NCBI RefSeq assembly: GCF_016900895.1
Contig: NZ_JAFEUN010000019.1
Coordinates: forward strand, 1 to 47,010
From: Parashewanella hymeniacidonis
GTDB lineage: Bacteria > Pseudomonadota > Gammaproteobacteria > Enterobacterales > Shewanellaceae
Length of the DNA: 47,010 nucleotides
Direction of reading: 5' to 3'
Shown here: one piece after another, positions 26,964 to 35,773 of the stretch
Layout: each line of letters opens with the position of its first letter
Numbering within the stretch: position 1 is the first letter of the stretch
The notes under the pieces: model-generated
Databases searched by the model: none
The model's input: only the letters and a program-made list of their open reading frames with translations
What the model was told of the DNA's origin: nothing
Translations under genes and position numbers: made by a program

Positions 26964-26974
26964 GTTGATGCATG

Positions 26975-27001
26975 AAAAGGCTACATGACATAGCCTTTTT
27001 T
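26975..27001. terminator. Terminator after the gshA operon
   Basis: AAAAGGCTA (26975-26983) pairs with TAGCCTTTT (26991-26999) around a 7-nt loop and continues into further T residues. It lies between convergent genes and can serve both. Confidence 0.82.
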
Positions 27002-27004
27002 GAT

Positions 27005-28252
27005 TTAACTGTAAAAACCTTGGTCATATATTTCATGTTTCAATGAGTTCTTTTTAGCATGCTTTTGTAGATACATTTCTGAATCAGCGTCTTTAAATGC
27101 GCTTTGCCAATCTTGTTTAAATGCTGCGATGCCATAACTAAATTGAACCCCAATGCCTTGAATCAAATCTTTTTGAAGCTGCTCTAACTCGAACTTGATT
27201 TTAGCAAGCGGTCCATAGGTAACGACCACAAACTCATCCCCACCAAAGCGCCCAATTAAACTTTCATTGTGCCACTTTTCTTTTAAAGCGTTTGCAAGTG
27301 TTAAAATCGCTGTATCACCCGCTTGATGGCCTAAACTGTCATTGATGTTCTTAAGGTTATCCATGTCCATAACAATAATAAATGAAGGCAAATGGGGCTT
27401 GAATCGCCAATGTTTGAGAAGCTGATCAAAATGTTGTCGATTACTCAACATGGTTTGTTGGTCAAAGTTGGCTAATTTATAGATCTCTAAGTTCTTCTGA
27501 AACAAGCTAATGGCATTGCAAGCCTCTTGGGTCAAAATAGCAACAAGGTTACTGTCATAGTCATTAAAAGCGTTGATTCTACTGCTGTCTAAGTTAAGCA
27601 TGGCATAGAGCTGACCATCAATATGAATGGGTGTAGAAAGTGTTGAATGAATAGGGGCGGAGGAGGCTGAAAGAAGTGTCTGTTGATCGTCTTTATTTAG
27701 CCCACTATTTGCGTTTGTGAGTCCCATGTCGTTAATTACGACCACACGATCACATTTGCCATTTGTGAGTCGAAACTGGAAGCAGTCTTTTAACTCAAAA
27801 CTGACTTTTTTAAGCAAGTTATTGTTCATTCCCAGCGAAGCTTCATAGCGCATTTTTTGAGTTTCTGGATCATATAAAATGATGCTTCCCATCTCTGCGC
27901 CATTGATGCAGGTTACTGCTTTTTTGAGTAAAGCATCTAAAAATGCATGTTGGTTTTTGTATTGATTGGATAAGCTGACCAATTCGTACGTAGTTTCATT
28001 AATGTTGATGACATGCTCAAGATGTTGCCATAATCTATTGAGACGTCCTTGATGCAGATAATAAGTTAGGCTGTAACCTATTGTATAGATTAAGCAGGTC
28101 AAGCTAATTGCGATGACGTTGTGGTCACCTAAGGGAGCAAGAAAATAAAAGCTGACCGTGATTAATAAAATCGGTAGTAAAAGTAATATTAGATGATACC
28201 GAATTTCTAAACGATCAATCCGGTTACTTTTTAGGTTATCTTTTTGTTTCAA
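27005..28252 (-). CDS. Membrane diguanylate cyclase with GAF and GGDEF domains
   Basis: 415 residues. Two N-terminal membrane segments (about 20-66), a GAF-like sensor domain (about 95-240, ALLKKAVTCINGAEMGSIILYD), and a C-terminal GGDEF domain with the intact active site RFGGDEFVVV near residue 337. It should make cyclic di-GMP. The inhibitory I-site (RxxD five residues before GGDEF) is replaced by HNES, so product feedback through that site is unlikely. The opening loop, usually LTxLxNR, reads QTMLSNR. Signal for the GAF domain is unknown. It is a monocistronic unit between two terminators. Confidence 0.88.
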   Translation of the reverse strand: MKQKDNLKSNRIDRLEIRYHLILLLLPILLITVSFYFLAPLGDHNVIAISLTCLIYTIGYSLTYYLHQGRLNRLWQHLEHVININETTYELVSLSNQYKNQHAFLDALLKKAVTCINGAEMGSIILYDPETQKMRYEASLGMNNNLLKKVSFELKDCFQFRLTNGKCDRVVVINDMGLTNANSGLNKDDQQTLLSASSAPIHSTLSTPIHIDGQLYAMLNLDSSRINAFNDYDSNLVAILTQEACNAISLFQKNLEIYKLANFDQQTMLSNRQHFDQLLKHWRFKPHLPSFIIVMDMDNLKNINDSLGHQAGDTAILTLANALKEKWHNESLIGRFGGDEFVVVTYGPLAKIKFELEQLQKDLIQGIGVQFSYGIAAFKQDWQSAFKDADSEMYLQKHAKKNSLKHEIYDQGFYS

Positions 28253-28420
28253 CTCAAAACATCCATTTAAATTTAATAACTGCTAGCTTTGGACTTCTAT
28301 ATTTAACTAATTAAACGAAGTAAATCATTAAGAAATCAGAGCACAGCGATATTTTACTCTGCTTAACACGAAAGTGCTACAGGGATATTTTGACTTAGGT
28401 TATTGAATGGCGAATGAAAT

Positions 28421-28450
28421 AAAAAGCACCCACAAAGTTGCAGGTGCTTT
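28421..28450. terminator. Terminator after purK
   Basis: AAAGCACC (28423-28430) pairs with GGTGCTTT (28443-28450). On the minus strand the stem is followed by a T-run complementary to AAAAA at 28421-28425, as expected for the end of purEK. Confidence 0.8.
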
Positions 28451-28477
28451 ATTGTTTATGTGATCTGAAACTTTACG

Positions 28478-29566
28478 CTATATCTTTAACTCTTCTTTTA
28501 ACCAGTTTAATGGTTCTGAGTAGTGTTCAGGTAGCCAGTCTATCAAGTTTTGAATGTTTGCTTTTAACACTTCATGACTTGAGGTTGAAAGATTTAAATG
28601 ACCTAATTTGCGACCAGGTCGCACATTTTTGTTATACCAATAAAGTTCAGAATTGGGTAACGTTAACCAATTACTATCGTACTCAGTACCGATCAAATTT
28701 ACCATCGCACTTGGAAATGCACTGTTTAAACTTGGAATAGGTAGATCGTACAAAGTGCGAACGTGTAATTCAAACTGACTAATATGGCATCCTGCTTGAG
28801 TCCAGTGGCCGGAGTTATGTACTCTAGGGGCTAACTCATTAACAAGAAGATCGTCACCAACTCTAAAACACTCCATTGCCATAACACCAATGTAGTCTAG
28901 GTCATTCATAATGCTCGAAAGCATTTTTTCAGCTTGAGATTGTAAATGAGAGAGGCGATCTAAATTAGCAATAGATACAATCAAAATGCCATTTTGATGA
29001 AGGTTCAACGTCAACGGATAGAAGACACATGTGCCATCTTTTTTGCGAGCACCGACTAATGACACTTCTTCGTCGAAGTTGATCCCTTTCTCCGCAATAG
29101 CTTCATTTCGCCAATCCGCAGGAATTGTTGTTTTTTCTTGCTGTTTTAACCAATGTTGACCACGACCGTCATAACCACCAGTTCGGCGCTTAAGAAGCAC
29201 TCGTTTACCCAAAGTACTGTGAAGCTTCGTTTCAGAAAGTTCATCATCGACTAAAAACCAAGGTGAAGTTGGTACAGAGAGCTTGTCGAGTAAACTTTTT
29301 TGAGTATATCTATCAGCAAGAATTGAAAAAACATTGCCATTAATAAAGTTCTTATGCTCGCTGAGTTGAAGACTTAACTCTGACTCAGGCCATTGCTCGC
29401 GTTCAGCTGTTATGATGTCGTTAGGCTCAATCGGCAAAACTCTGTCATCAGGGTTGACGATATCAACAGTTTCAACTTCGACTGCAAGCGGTTGAGCTGC
29501 ATGGGACATCATGGCCCCAAGTTGTCCATTCCCTAGAACCCAAAGCTTAGGTTGTTTATAGGTCAT
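28478..29566 (-). CDS. purK: N5-carboxyaminoimidazole ribonucleotide synthase
   Basis: 362 residues of the ATP-grasp fold. The N-terminus LWVLGNGQLGAMMSHAAQPL is the PurK Rossmann-like start. Further blocks are LKRRTGGYDGRGQHW (ATP loop), FDEEVSLVGARKKDG, and NELAPRVHNSGHWT (metal/phosphate site). It carboxylates AIR with ATP and bicarbonate in purine synthesis, handing the product to PurE. It lies 2 nt downstream of purE on the minus strand, the standard purEK operon. Confidence 0.95.
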   Translation of the reverse strand: MTYKQPKLWVLGNGQLGAMMSHAAQPLAVEVETVDIVNPDDRVLPIEPNDIITAEREQWPESELSLQLSEHKNFINGNVFSILADRYTQKSLLDKLSVPTSPWFLVDDELSETKLHSTLGKRVLLKRRTGGYDGRGQHWLKQQEKTTIPADWRNEAIAEKGINFDEEVSLVGARKKDGTCVFYPLTLNLHQNGILIVSIANLDRLSHLQSQAEKMLSSIMNDLDYIGVMAMECFRVGDDLLVNELAPRVHNSGHWTQAGCHISQFELHVRTLYDLPIPSLNSAFPSAMVNLIGTEYDSNWLTLPNSELYWYNKNVRPGRKLGHLNLSTSSHEVLKANIQNLIDWLPEHYSEPLNWLKEELKI

Positions 29567-29568
29567 TG

Positions 29569-30057
29569 TTATATCCTTGGGTCTGGATTTTCAAGAATAG
29601 ACTCTGTTTGCTCTTTACGGAATAACGCAACTCGAGCAGCAAGTTCAGCGTCATTGTTGGCTAACATTTGGCAAGCCAATAGACCTGCATTGAATGCACC
29701 AGCAGTACCGATTGCTAAAGTACCTACTGCAACACCTTTAGGCATTTGAACAATAGATAACAAACTATCCATGCCTGAAAGCGCTTTACTCTGAACTGGA
29801 ACACCTAAAACGGGTAAGCGAGTTTTAGATGCGATCATTCCCGGCAAATGTGCAGCACCACCTGCACCACCAATGATTACTTGAAAACCGTTATCAGCAG
29901 CAGTTTCAGAAAAACTCATGAGTTTTTCGGGAGTGCGGTGAGCAGATACGACTTCAACATGGTAAGGAACTTGAAGTTTATCCATGATCTCAGTGGCAGC
30001 TTGCATAGTGGGCCAGTCACTTTTTGAACCCATAACGACAGCAACGAGGGCTTGCAT
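29569..30057 (-). CDS. purE: N5-carboxyaminoimidazole ribonucleotide mutase
   Basis: 162 residues, normal PurE class I length. Motifs: [22 protein letters not shown] (catalytic His), [12 protein letters not shown] and [26 protein letters not shown]. It moves the carboxylate to make CAIR. The ATG is preceded by GGAGGC on the minus strand. No clear PurR palindrome was found in the 134-bp upstream gap, although the promoter must be there. Confidence 0.95.
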   Translation of the reverse strand: MQALVAVVMGSKSDWPTMQAATEIMDKLQVPYHVEVVSAHRTPEKLMSFSETAADNGFQVIIGGAGGAAHLPGMIASKTRLPVLGVPVQSKALSGMDSLLSIVQMPKGVAVGTLAIGTAGAFNAGLLACQMLANNDAELAARVALFRKEQTESILENPDPRI

Positions 30058-30191
30058 TGAGCCTCCTTTAGACTTTATGAAATTGTAAGGTAAAGAGTAA
30101 TTTTGTGAGATTTATCACGCTATGATACCACGAGACATTAGAGCAAAAAAAATTAAAAATCTTCCTAGTCAATGAAAACTGAGTTTTAATT

Positions 30192-30608
30192 TCAGCTATC
30201 TAAGTTTGTTCTGTGTTTTTTCCAGAGCTTATATTGGGCTTCAACATAGGCAGTGAAAATGATGAGAAGGTATCCAAATAGATAGGCAAGCAGTTCAACA
30301 GGTTGGTAATGATTTGTGGTAATTGCCCAAGCTAAAGGGGACTCTTGAATTTCAATGAGGCTCAAATATTGGAAGAACTGGGCTAACTCAATAGAAAGCG
30401 ATAAGCCAAGCGCAATCAAAGCGAGCACTCTGATTGGCATTCTTAAAAAGATTCTGAGTAAGCAGTAAAGAAGCATTACCAAAATGATGTCCGTCAGCAT
30501 ATCTTGCACAATGCCAAGTGGGAGTGTCACTGTAAAAACATAGTAAGCAATACAACACAGTAAAGTGAGGACGATGTATTTAGTTTTTAGTGTAAAAAAG
30601 GACCCCAT
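30192..30608 (-). CDS. DUF2809 / VanZ-like integral membrane protein
   Basis: 138 residues with four to five hydrophobic segments. The pattern of an early Asp after a Gly-Ile stretch (DMLTDIILVMLLYCLL), the central SIELAQFFQ, and the late PVELLAYLFGYLLI fits the DUF2809/VanZ-like group of small membrane proteins, whose function is unknown. The start ATG 30608 is preceded on the minus strand by a purine-rich stretch. It lies upstream of purE on the same strand but 134 bp away, so probably separately expressed. Confidence 0.65.
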   Translation of the reverse strand: MGSFFTLKTKYIVLTLLCCIAYYVFTVTLPLGIVQDMLTDIILVMLLYCLLRIFLRMPIRVLALIALGLSLSIELAQFFQYLSLIEIQESPLAWAITTNHYQPVELLAYLFGYLLIIFTAYVEAQYKLWKKHRTNLDS

Positions 30609-30795
30609 TTAAATAAAGCTCCTACCCTAAACTTACTTTGTATAATGTTTAAACGATTAATTGAAATATAAATCAGAATTTACTTAAAAGCACACATAAA
30701 ATATCGTCATATATTTTTAGCAAGAAAGTCAGGTCGATTTTAGAATGTTATTTTGGACCAGAAACGGATTGTTTCTGATCCAAGTAGAGCAAGAA

Positions 30796-30999
30796 TAGGG
30801 GCTGTTTATCTTTGGTAATTGTTTTTTCAACGATAGCTGTGAAAAAACGACCAGTTTACGCTGTCTTCGATGCTTTTGAGCATTCACTGTTCTGTGTTGT
30901 GACCCGTTTACTTTGATGGCTGAGTTCACTGTCCACGCCTTAAATAGGGTAAACGCTCAAATAGCACAAAATTTAATCCACAAAGATAAGCAGCATCTA
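30796..30999. mobile_element. MITE-like element B (200 bp) at the rdgC stop codon
   Basis: Left end GGGGCTGTTTATCTTTG (30798-30814) and right end CAAAGATAAGCAGCATC (30981-30997) are inverted repeats with 14 of 17 matches, flanked by TA on both sides (30796-30797 and 30998-30999). The left end differs from that of element A at only a few positions, and both continue into a TTTTTT...ACGATAGC stretch, so they look like diverged members of one family. The right-hand TA plus the element's last base form the TAG stop of rdgC on the minus strand. No coding frame inside. Confidence 0.6.
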
Positions 31000-31905
31000 G
31001 TTTTCTTCAATACCACCTAGCGCTTGTATTGATGAATCTAACAAAGCCGACAATTCACCGCACATCAAAGCAAAGTCAGCATCCATTTTAGCGAGCGGAT
31101 CTTCATTGCCGACATCGTCATTATTCGCTCTAAACTCTTCAGAGAACTTTAAACGTTTCATGCTCGCATCAGACTGCAAAACGAACGAAATCGAATTCCC
31201 GAAATGTAACGCTAATTTATGAACTTGCTTCCCTGTTTCTAAGTGTGCAAGTACTTCTTCTTCAAATAACTCTTGTTGTTTGAAGCGTACTATCCCACCT
31301 TCATCAGAGTCGGATTTAAGCTCTGCTTCATCTTGTACTTCAAATGCTGCAGGCACTGAGTTTTCGGTTAACCAGTTTGTCAGAGTATTTTCAATAGGTT
31401 GAGTGAAGCTTAGAGGAATTACTGGCAAGCTACCCAACGCTTTTCTGAGTAATGCTAATAACTCTTCAGCTTTAGTTGCACTCGAAGAATCGACCAGAAC
31501 GAGATTTTGTTGAGACAAAATTAACGCACGAATTTGACTGCGACGAGAAAATGCACGCGGTAATAGCGTCATGATGATCTCATCTTTCATCGAGTCTTTT
31601 TCTTTTTTGGTGATTTTACGGTTTTCTTGATCTTCTAGTTGGGCAACTTTATCTTCTAAAGCTTCTTTAATAACCTGTGCAGGCAGAAGCTTTTCTTCCT
31701 TTGTGATCGAGATTAAGTGGTTACCGTTCGCAGAATGAACAAGTGTTTGCCCTAATTTTCCGAGTGCATTTGAGAAACCAACCTTACTGATGTCTTGGCT
31801 TGAACATGGGCTAAATGTGAAAGCCTCTAAAGAAGACTCAAGTTGCTCTGTATCAACAGAAAAAGGCTTGTTGAAGCGATAAATTGTCAGGTTTTTAAAC
31901 CACAT
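30997..31905 (-). CDS. rdgC: Recombination-associated protein RdgC
   Basis: 302 residues, as in Escherichia coli (303). N-terminal [11 protein letters not shown] and [18 protein letters not shown], then [36 protein letters not shown] and the acidic C-terminal segment are family features. RdgC forms a DNA-encircling dimer that restrains RecA. The stop codon TAG is built from the right-hand TA of MITE element B and the element's terminal base. If the element were cleanly excised the frame would read through a TAT codon for 22 more residues to 30729. Confidence 0.93.
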   Translation of the reverse strand: MWFKNLTIYRFNKPFSVDTEQLESSLEAFTFSPCSSQDISKVGFSNALGKLGQTLVHSANGNHLISITKEEKLLPAQVIKEALEDKVAQLEDQENRKITKKEKDSMKDEIIMTLLPRAFSRRSQIRALILSQQNLVLVDSSSATKAEELLALLRKALGSLPVIPLSFTQPIENTLTNWLTENSVPAAFEVQDEAELKSDSDEGGIVRFKQQELFEEEVLAHLETGKQVHKLALHFGNSISFVLQSDASMKRLKFSEEFRANNDDVGNEDPLAKMDADFALMCGELSALLDSSIQALGGIEEN

Positions 31906-32149
31906 AGAAATTCAGACTCTAACTTATAAAAAATGAATTCTACCTCAAATAAGCGGCCTTTAGGATAATTTAATTTTGATTTACTCAATACACGATTATT
32001 AACAATTAAATGTATCTTCAATGAATGTTTTGTTTCACTAATAAGAATATAATATTTCTACTTTGCAATAAAACTGAAACATAAACATTGCAAAATTGTC
32101 GCATCTAAACGATGTAATAAGATGAAATCGTCATCACAAGGAAATAAAA

Positions 32150-33112
32150 ATGAAGGCGCTAAACAAAACTCTTTTGGCTTCAGCAGTAGTATCTCTATTT
32201 TCTGCATCAGCGTTTGCTGGTGATGTAGTCAGTGTATACGGTAAATTGAATGTTACCGCTCAAAAGATTGATACCTCTTCAGCAGATGAAACTAAAATTC
32301 AAAGTAATGCTTCACGTCTAGGTGTCAAAGGTTTTTATGATTTAGGTAATGACCTTGAAGCTTTCTATACAATTGAATATGAAGTAGATGTCAGTTCTGA
32401 TGACAAAGATAATTTTGAAGCTCGTAATCAATTTATAGGTTTAAGAGGTGGTTTTGGTACTGTTATGGTTGGTCGTAACGATACGGTAACTAAGAAATCA
32501 CAAGGTAAAATTGATTTATTTAACGATTTAGATGGCGACATTAAAAAGCTTTTCAAAGGTGATAACCGTTTAGCGCAAACTGTGACTTATTATACGCCTA
32601 GCTTCTCTGGCTTTAAATTTGGTGCGACTTATGTAGCCGAAGGTGACAGTAAGCAAAAAGCCACTTATTTAAAAGACGACAAAACGTATATGTATGAAGG
32701 TGACGGTTTCGGCGTTACTGCTATGTACGGTGACTCAAAACTTAAGAAGTCTAAAGTATTCGCATCTGTAGCGTATGATTCAGATGTTGCTGGTTATGAT
32801 ATTCTTCGTGCTACTGTTCAAGGTAAAATCGGTGCGTTGAAGCTTGGTGGTATGTTCCAGCAACAAGAGTCTATTAAGATAGGAAGTGAAAGCACGAACG
32901 GTTACGTATTAAGTGCTGCATACACCATTGATAAAACAACCTTGAAATTACAACGTCAAGATATGGAAGACAAAGGTGATTCATGGTCTGTTGGCGCAGA
33001 TTACAAGTTAGCTAAGCCGACGAAAGTGTTTGCGTTTTATACCACTCGCCAATATGAAGGTGAAAGTGTAGATAGCAATTACTATGGTGTTGGTATTGAA
33101 CATAAGTTTTAA
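32150..33112 (+). CDS. Gram-negative porin
   Basis: 320 residues. Signal peptide MKALNKTLLASAVVSLFSASAFA, then a general-porin barrel: VSVYGKLNVTAQ, ASRLGVKGFYDLGNDLEAFYTIEYEV, QFIGLRGGFGTVMVGRNDT (constriction-loop region), and a final strand YYGVGIEHKF with C-terminal Phe for BAM recognition. It is rich in Lys (for example FGATYVAEGDSKQKATYLKDDK), which would suit anion passage. It stands directly before phoB-phoR with its own terminator; a porin at this place is familiar in Shewanella. A PhoE-like phosphate role is inference from position. Upstream, three 7-mers spaced 11 bp (32074-32102) weakly resemble a Pho box. Confidence 0.88.
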   Translation: MKALNKTLLASAVVSLFSASAFAGDVVSVYGKLNVTAQKIDTSSADETKIQSNASRLGVKGFYDLGNDLEAFYTIEYEVDVSSDDKDNFEARNQFIGLRGGFGTVMVGRNDTVTKKSQGKIDLFNDLDGDIKKLFKGDNRLAQTVTYYTPSFSGFKFGATYVAEGDSKQKATYLKDDKTYMYEGDGFGVTAMYGDSKLKKSKVFASVAYDSDVAGYDILRATVQGKIGALKLGGMFQQQESIKIGSESTNGYVLSAAYTIDKTTLKLQRQDMEDKGDSWSVGADYKLAKPTKVFAFYTTRQYEGESVDSNYYGVGIEHKF

Positions 33113-33125
33113 GCGCACATAGAAT

Positions 33126-33147
33126 AGAGGCCGAAAGGCCTCTTTTT
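33126..33147 (+). terminator. Terminator after the porin
   Basis: AGAGGCC (33126-33132), GAAA tetraloop, GGCCTCT (33137-33143), then a T-run to 33147. A textbook intrinsic terminator separating porin from phoB. Confidence 0.92.
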
Positions 33148-33247
33148 GTATCTAGCGATCGTTTTTTACTTTAAATTAATGCTGAAAAAACTGTGTTTCA
33201 TAAAAATTGAACAAAAATGAAACAAATCAGTAAGCTTTTTAATAATA

Positions 33248-33265
33248 GTGTCATATTTGTTTCTT
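33248..33265 (+). promoter_or_regulatory. Possible Pho box upstream of phoB
   Basis: GTGTCAT, 4-nt spacer ATTT, then GTTTCTT: the first half matches the consensus CTGTCAT in 6 of 7 positions and the second only loosely. It lies 45 bp before the phoB start, where PhoB autoregulation is expected. The match is moderate. Confidence 0.35.
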
Positions 33266-33309
33266 TTAATAAGATATAACCAAATCAACTCAATGATAGA
33301 GAACGAGAA

Positions 33310-33999
33310 ATGACAGCAAGGATTTTGATCGTCGAAGATGAGCTCGCAATCAGGGAAATGTTAACCTTTGTTCTTGAGCAACACGGCTTCAGCACAATAT
33401 CAGCTGAAGATTATGATTCAGCCGTATCTGCAATTCAAGAACCCTACCCAGATCTAGTATTGCTAGATTGGATGTTTCCTGGTGGTAGTGGAATTCAATT
33501 TGCAAAGCATTTAAAGCAAGATGAATTTACCCGTCAGACTCCAATCATCATGCTAACAGCTCGTGGTGAAGAGGAAGACAAAGTTAAAGGGCTTGAAGTG
33601 GGTGCTGATGATTACATCACGAAGCCTTTTTCTCCTAAAGAACTCGTTGCACGTATTAAAGCAGTGTTAAGAAGAACGGCACCTACACGTCTGGAAGAAT
33701 CGATAGATGTGCAAGGCTTAATGCTAGACCCAATCAGTCACAGAGTAAGTGTTGGTGAACAAGTACTGGATATGGGACCAACAGAGTTTCGTTTATTGCA
33801 CTTTTTCATGACACACCCTGAGCGTGTTTATAGTCGAGAGCAGCTCCTAGATAACGTTTGGGGCACGAATGTGTATGTGGAAGATAGAACCGTTGATGTA
33901 CACATTCGACGTTTGAGAAAGGCGGTTGAGCCTTCTGGGCATGATCGCTTAATTCAAACTGTCCGCGGGGCGGGCTATCGTTTTTCGGCACGACTGTAA
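33310..33999 (+). CDS. phoB: Phosphate-regulon response regulator PhoB
   Basis: 229 residues, same length as Escherichia coli PhoB. Receiver domain with acidic pocket ED (10-11), phosphoacceptor D53 ([13 protein letters not shown]), T83 (MLTARGEE) and K105 (ITKPFSP). OmpR-type winged-helix effector with [27 protein letters not shown] and [16 protein letters not shown]. It activates phosphate-scavenging genes when phosphorylated by PhoR. A 92-bp gap to phoR suggests one operon. Confidence 0.96.
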   Translation: MTARILIVEDELAIREMLTFVLEQHGFSTISAEDYDSAVSAIQEPYPDLVLLDWMFPGGSGIQFAKHLKQDEFTRQTPIIMLTARGEEEDKVKGLEVGADDYITKPFSPKELVARIKAVLRRTAPTRLEESIDVQGLMLDPISHRVSVGEQVLDMGPTEFRLLHFFMTHPERVYSREQLLDNVWGTNVYVEDRTVDVHIRRLRKAVEPSGHDRLIQTVRGAGYRFSARL

Positions 34000-34091
34000 A
34001 AACAAATAAAAAAGTATTTTCATTAAAGATTATTCAATTTAACATGATTAAATAGTCTTTAACTTTTCTTGAAACATTTCGAGAACTTTAT

Positions 34092-35381
34092 ATGTACGAA
34101 TCTTATTCAGGATATCGATTAGTGACCCGTTTAGTGGTGTTCTTTTTGGTCTTCCTGTTGGTCGGCGTCCTGATTGGTCACATCACTTTATCTCTACTTA
34201 TCGGTAGCCTAATCTTACTCTTTTGGAATTATCGCCAATTATCTCGTTTAAATTATTGGTTATGGCTTGATAGAAGACTTACGCCACCTCAAGGCAGTGG
34301 AACGTGGGAAGGTGTGTTCAATGGTATTTATCGCCTTCAAGGGAAAAATCGTAGAAGAGTCGGACAGCTGGCTTCACTCTTAGCACGATTTCGACAAGGT
34401 GCTGAAGCATTACCCGATGCCGCAGTAGTACTCGACTCTGAATTAAACATTGTTTGGTGTAATAAGCTTGCACAATTAAGTTTAGGTTTAGTTTGGCCTC
34501 AGGATAACGGGCAGCGAATTAACAACCTAATCAGGCATCCGGATTTTGCGTCTTACTTAAGGAAAGCAAAGTTTGATGAGCCACTAGAGTTGCCTTCCCC
34601 AGCTTCAGATTCTCATTTACTTGAGATTAGATTGATGGGGTATGGTGATCGGCAACTATTGTTAATAGCCCGTGATATTTCAAGAATCAGACAATTGGAA
34701 GGCATGAGAAGAGAGTTTGTTGCGAATGTGTCTCATGAATTAAAAACACCATTGACTGTTTTGCAAGGCTATCTGGAAATGATGCAAGACACCATTCCTG
34801 AAGGGGATATGAATCATCATGCCCTAAGTTTGATGCAGCAGCAATCAAAGCGGATGAAGTCTATGGTGGAACAATTGTTAGTTCTCTCTCGTATTGAAGA
34901 TGCTGTAGATATTGATCTTAAGCATACCATTTCGATGTCTAAGCTTATGAAAACACTTAAAGAGGAAGCAGAAGCACTCGCTCAAGGCAATTATATTTTG
35001 AAATTTGATTACGATGACTCGATTGACCCTCATGGCGATGAGCTTCAACTCAGAAGTGCCTGTAGTAACCTTGTATCTAACGCAATACGTTATACGGATG
35101 AGGGGGGCACTATAACCGTTTCATGGCGGTTGGTTTCAACCGGGGCTGAATTCAGTGTTCAAGATACTGGATACGGTATTGCTCCTCAACACATCGCTCG
35201 TTTGACTGAACGTTTTTACCGGGTAGATGATGCTCGCTCAAGAAAAAGCGGAGGTACGGGGCTCGGTTTATCTATCGTGAAGCATGCATTGAGCCACCAT
35301 CACAGTGAGCTTTCTGTTGAAAGTGAGCTAGGTAAAGGCAGTACATTCAGCTTTGTAATACCAACCCATTTGATTGAGTAA
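34092..35381 (+). CDS. phoR: Phosphate-regulon sensor kinase PhoR
   Basis: 429 residues. Two adjoining membrane segments (about 10-45) and a short linker without a periplasmic domain, as in PhoR. A PAS domain spans about 100-200, then the H-box FVANVSHELKTPL with phosphorylated His215, the N-box SACSNLVSNAIRY, G1 QDTGYGIAP and G2 GGTGLGLSIVKHAL. It reads phosphate sufficiency through the Pst transporter and phosphorylates PhoB. Terminated at 35589-35613. Confidence 0.95.
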   Translation: MYESYSGYRLVTRLVVFFLVFLLVGVLIGHITLSLLIGSLILLFWNYRQLSRLNYWLWLDRRLTPPQGSGTWEGVFNGIYRLQGKNRRRVGQLASLLARFRQGAEALPDAAVVLDSELNIVWCNKLAQLSLGLVWPQDNGQRINNLIRHPDFASYLRKAKFDEPLELPSPASDSHLLEIRLMGYGDRQLLLIARDISRIRQLEGMRREFVANVSHELKTPLTVLQGYLEMMQDTIPEGDMNHHALSLMQQQSKRMKSMVEQLLVLSRIEDAVDIDLKHTISMSKLMKTLKEEAEALAQGNYILKFDYDDSIDPHGDELQLRSACSNLVSNAIRYTDEGGTITVSWRLVSTGAEFSVQDTGYGIAPQHIARLTERFYRVDDARSRKSGGTGLGLSIVKHALSHHHSELSVESELGKGSTFSFVIPTHLIE

Positions 35382-35588
35382 TCTAATCTGAGCGAGGGAT
35401 AAGCAAACCTCTTCAGCACAACTATTTATGCGTATTTCGTTGTTGTTTCAGCCCAAAGTAGATTAACTATTACGAGCTGAAACACTTATGACTACATAAA
35501 ATGAGTCGCACTACGGATTAAAATACAGAGGTCAGTTTTACTATCAAAATGTTACTGATTCCAGTATCCCTAGCTTAATATTTATAAG

Positions 35589-35613
35589 GCTCTGATTTTA
35601 TTCAGAGCTTTTT
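35589..35613 (+). terminator. Terminator after phoBR
   Basis: GCTCTGA (35589-35595), 6-nt loop, TCAGAGC (35602-35608), then T5 and further T-rich DNA. It lies 208 bp after phoR. An inverted repeat GTTTCAGC/GCTGAAAC at 35445-35483 lies between, of unknown meaning. Confidence 0.75.
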
Positions 35614-35644
35614 CGTTTTTTTAAGGCCCAAAATGCGACACGAA

Positions 35645-35692
35645 CTGACATAAATGTGTAGTAAAAATGTCAAATTGTCATTTAAATGTAAC
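35645..35692 (+). promoter_or_regulatory. Pho-box cluster upstream of pstS
   Basis: The clearest site is TTGTCAT (35675-35681), spacer TTAA, ATGTAAC (35686-35692), with the 11-bp phase of PhoB half-sites. A second pair, CTGACAT (35645-35651) and GTGTAGT (35656-35662), precedes it in the same phase. A further TTGTCAT is at 35708-35714. The cluster sits 80-130 bp before the pstS start, so PhoB control of pstS is likely. Confidence 0.6.
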
Positions 35693-35773
35693 CTAATGGA
35701 AATAGAATTGTCATCGTTGCAATTGATACTGATGTTGTTTTGAAAATAACTCTACATAACTTTGGAGCATAAA

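Noticed and set aside
32074-32102. Pho box before the porin as a confident regulatory feature
   Set aside because: The 11-bp phase is there but the 7-mers (CTGAAAC, ACATTGC, TTGTCGC) match the consensus poorly; mentioned only under the porin.
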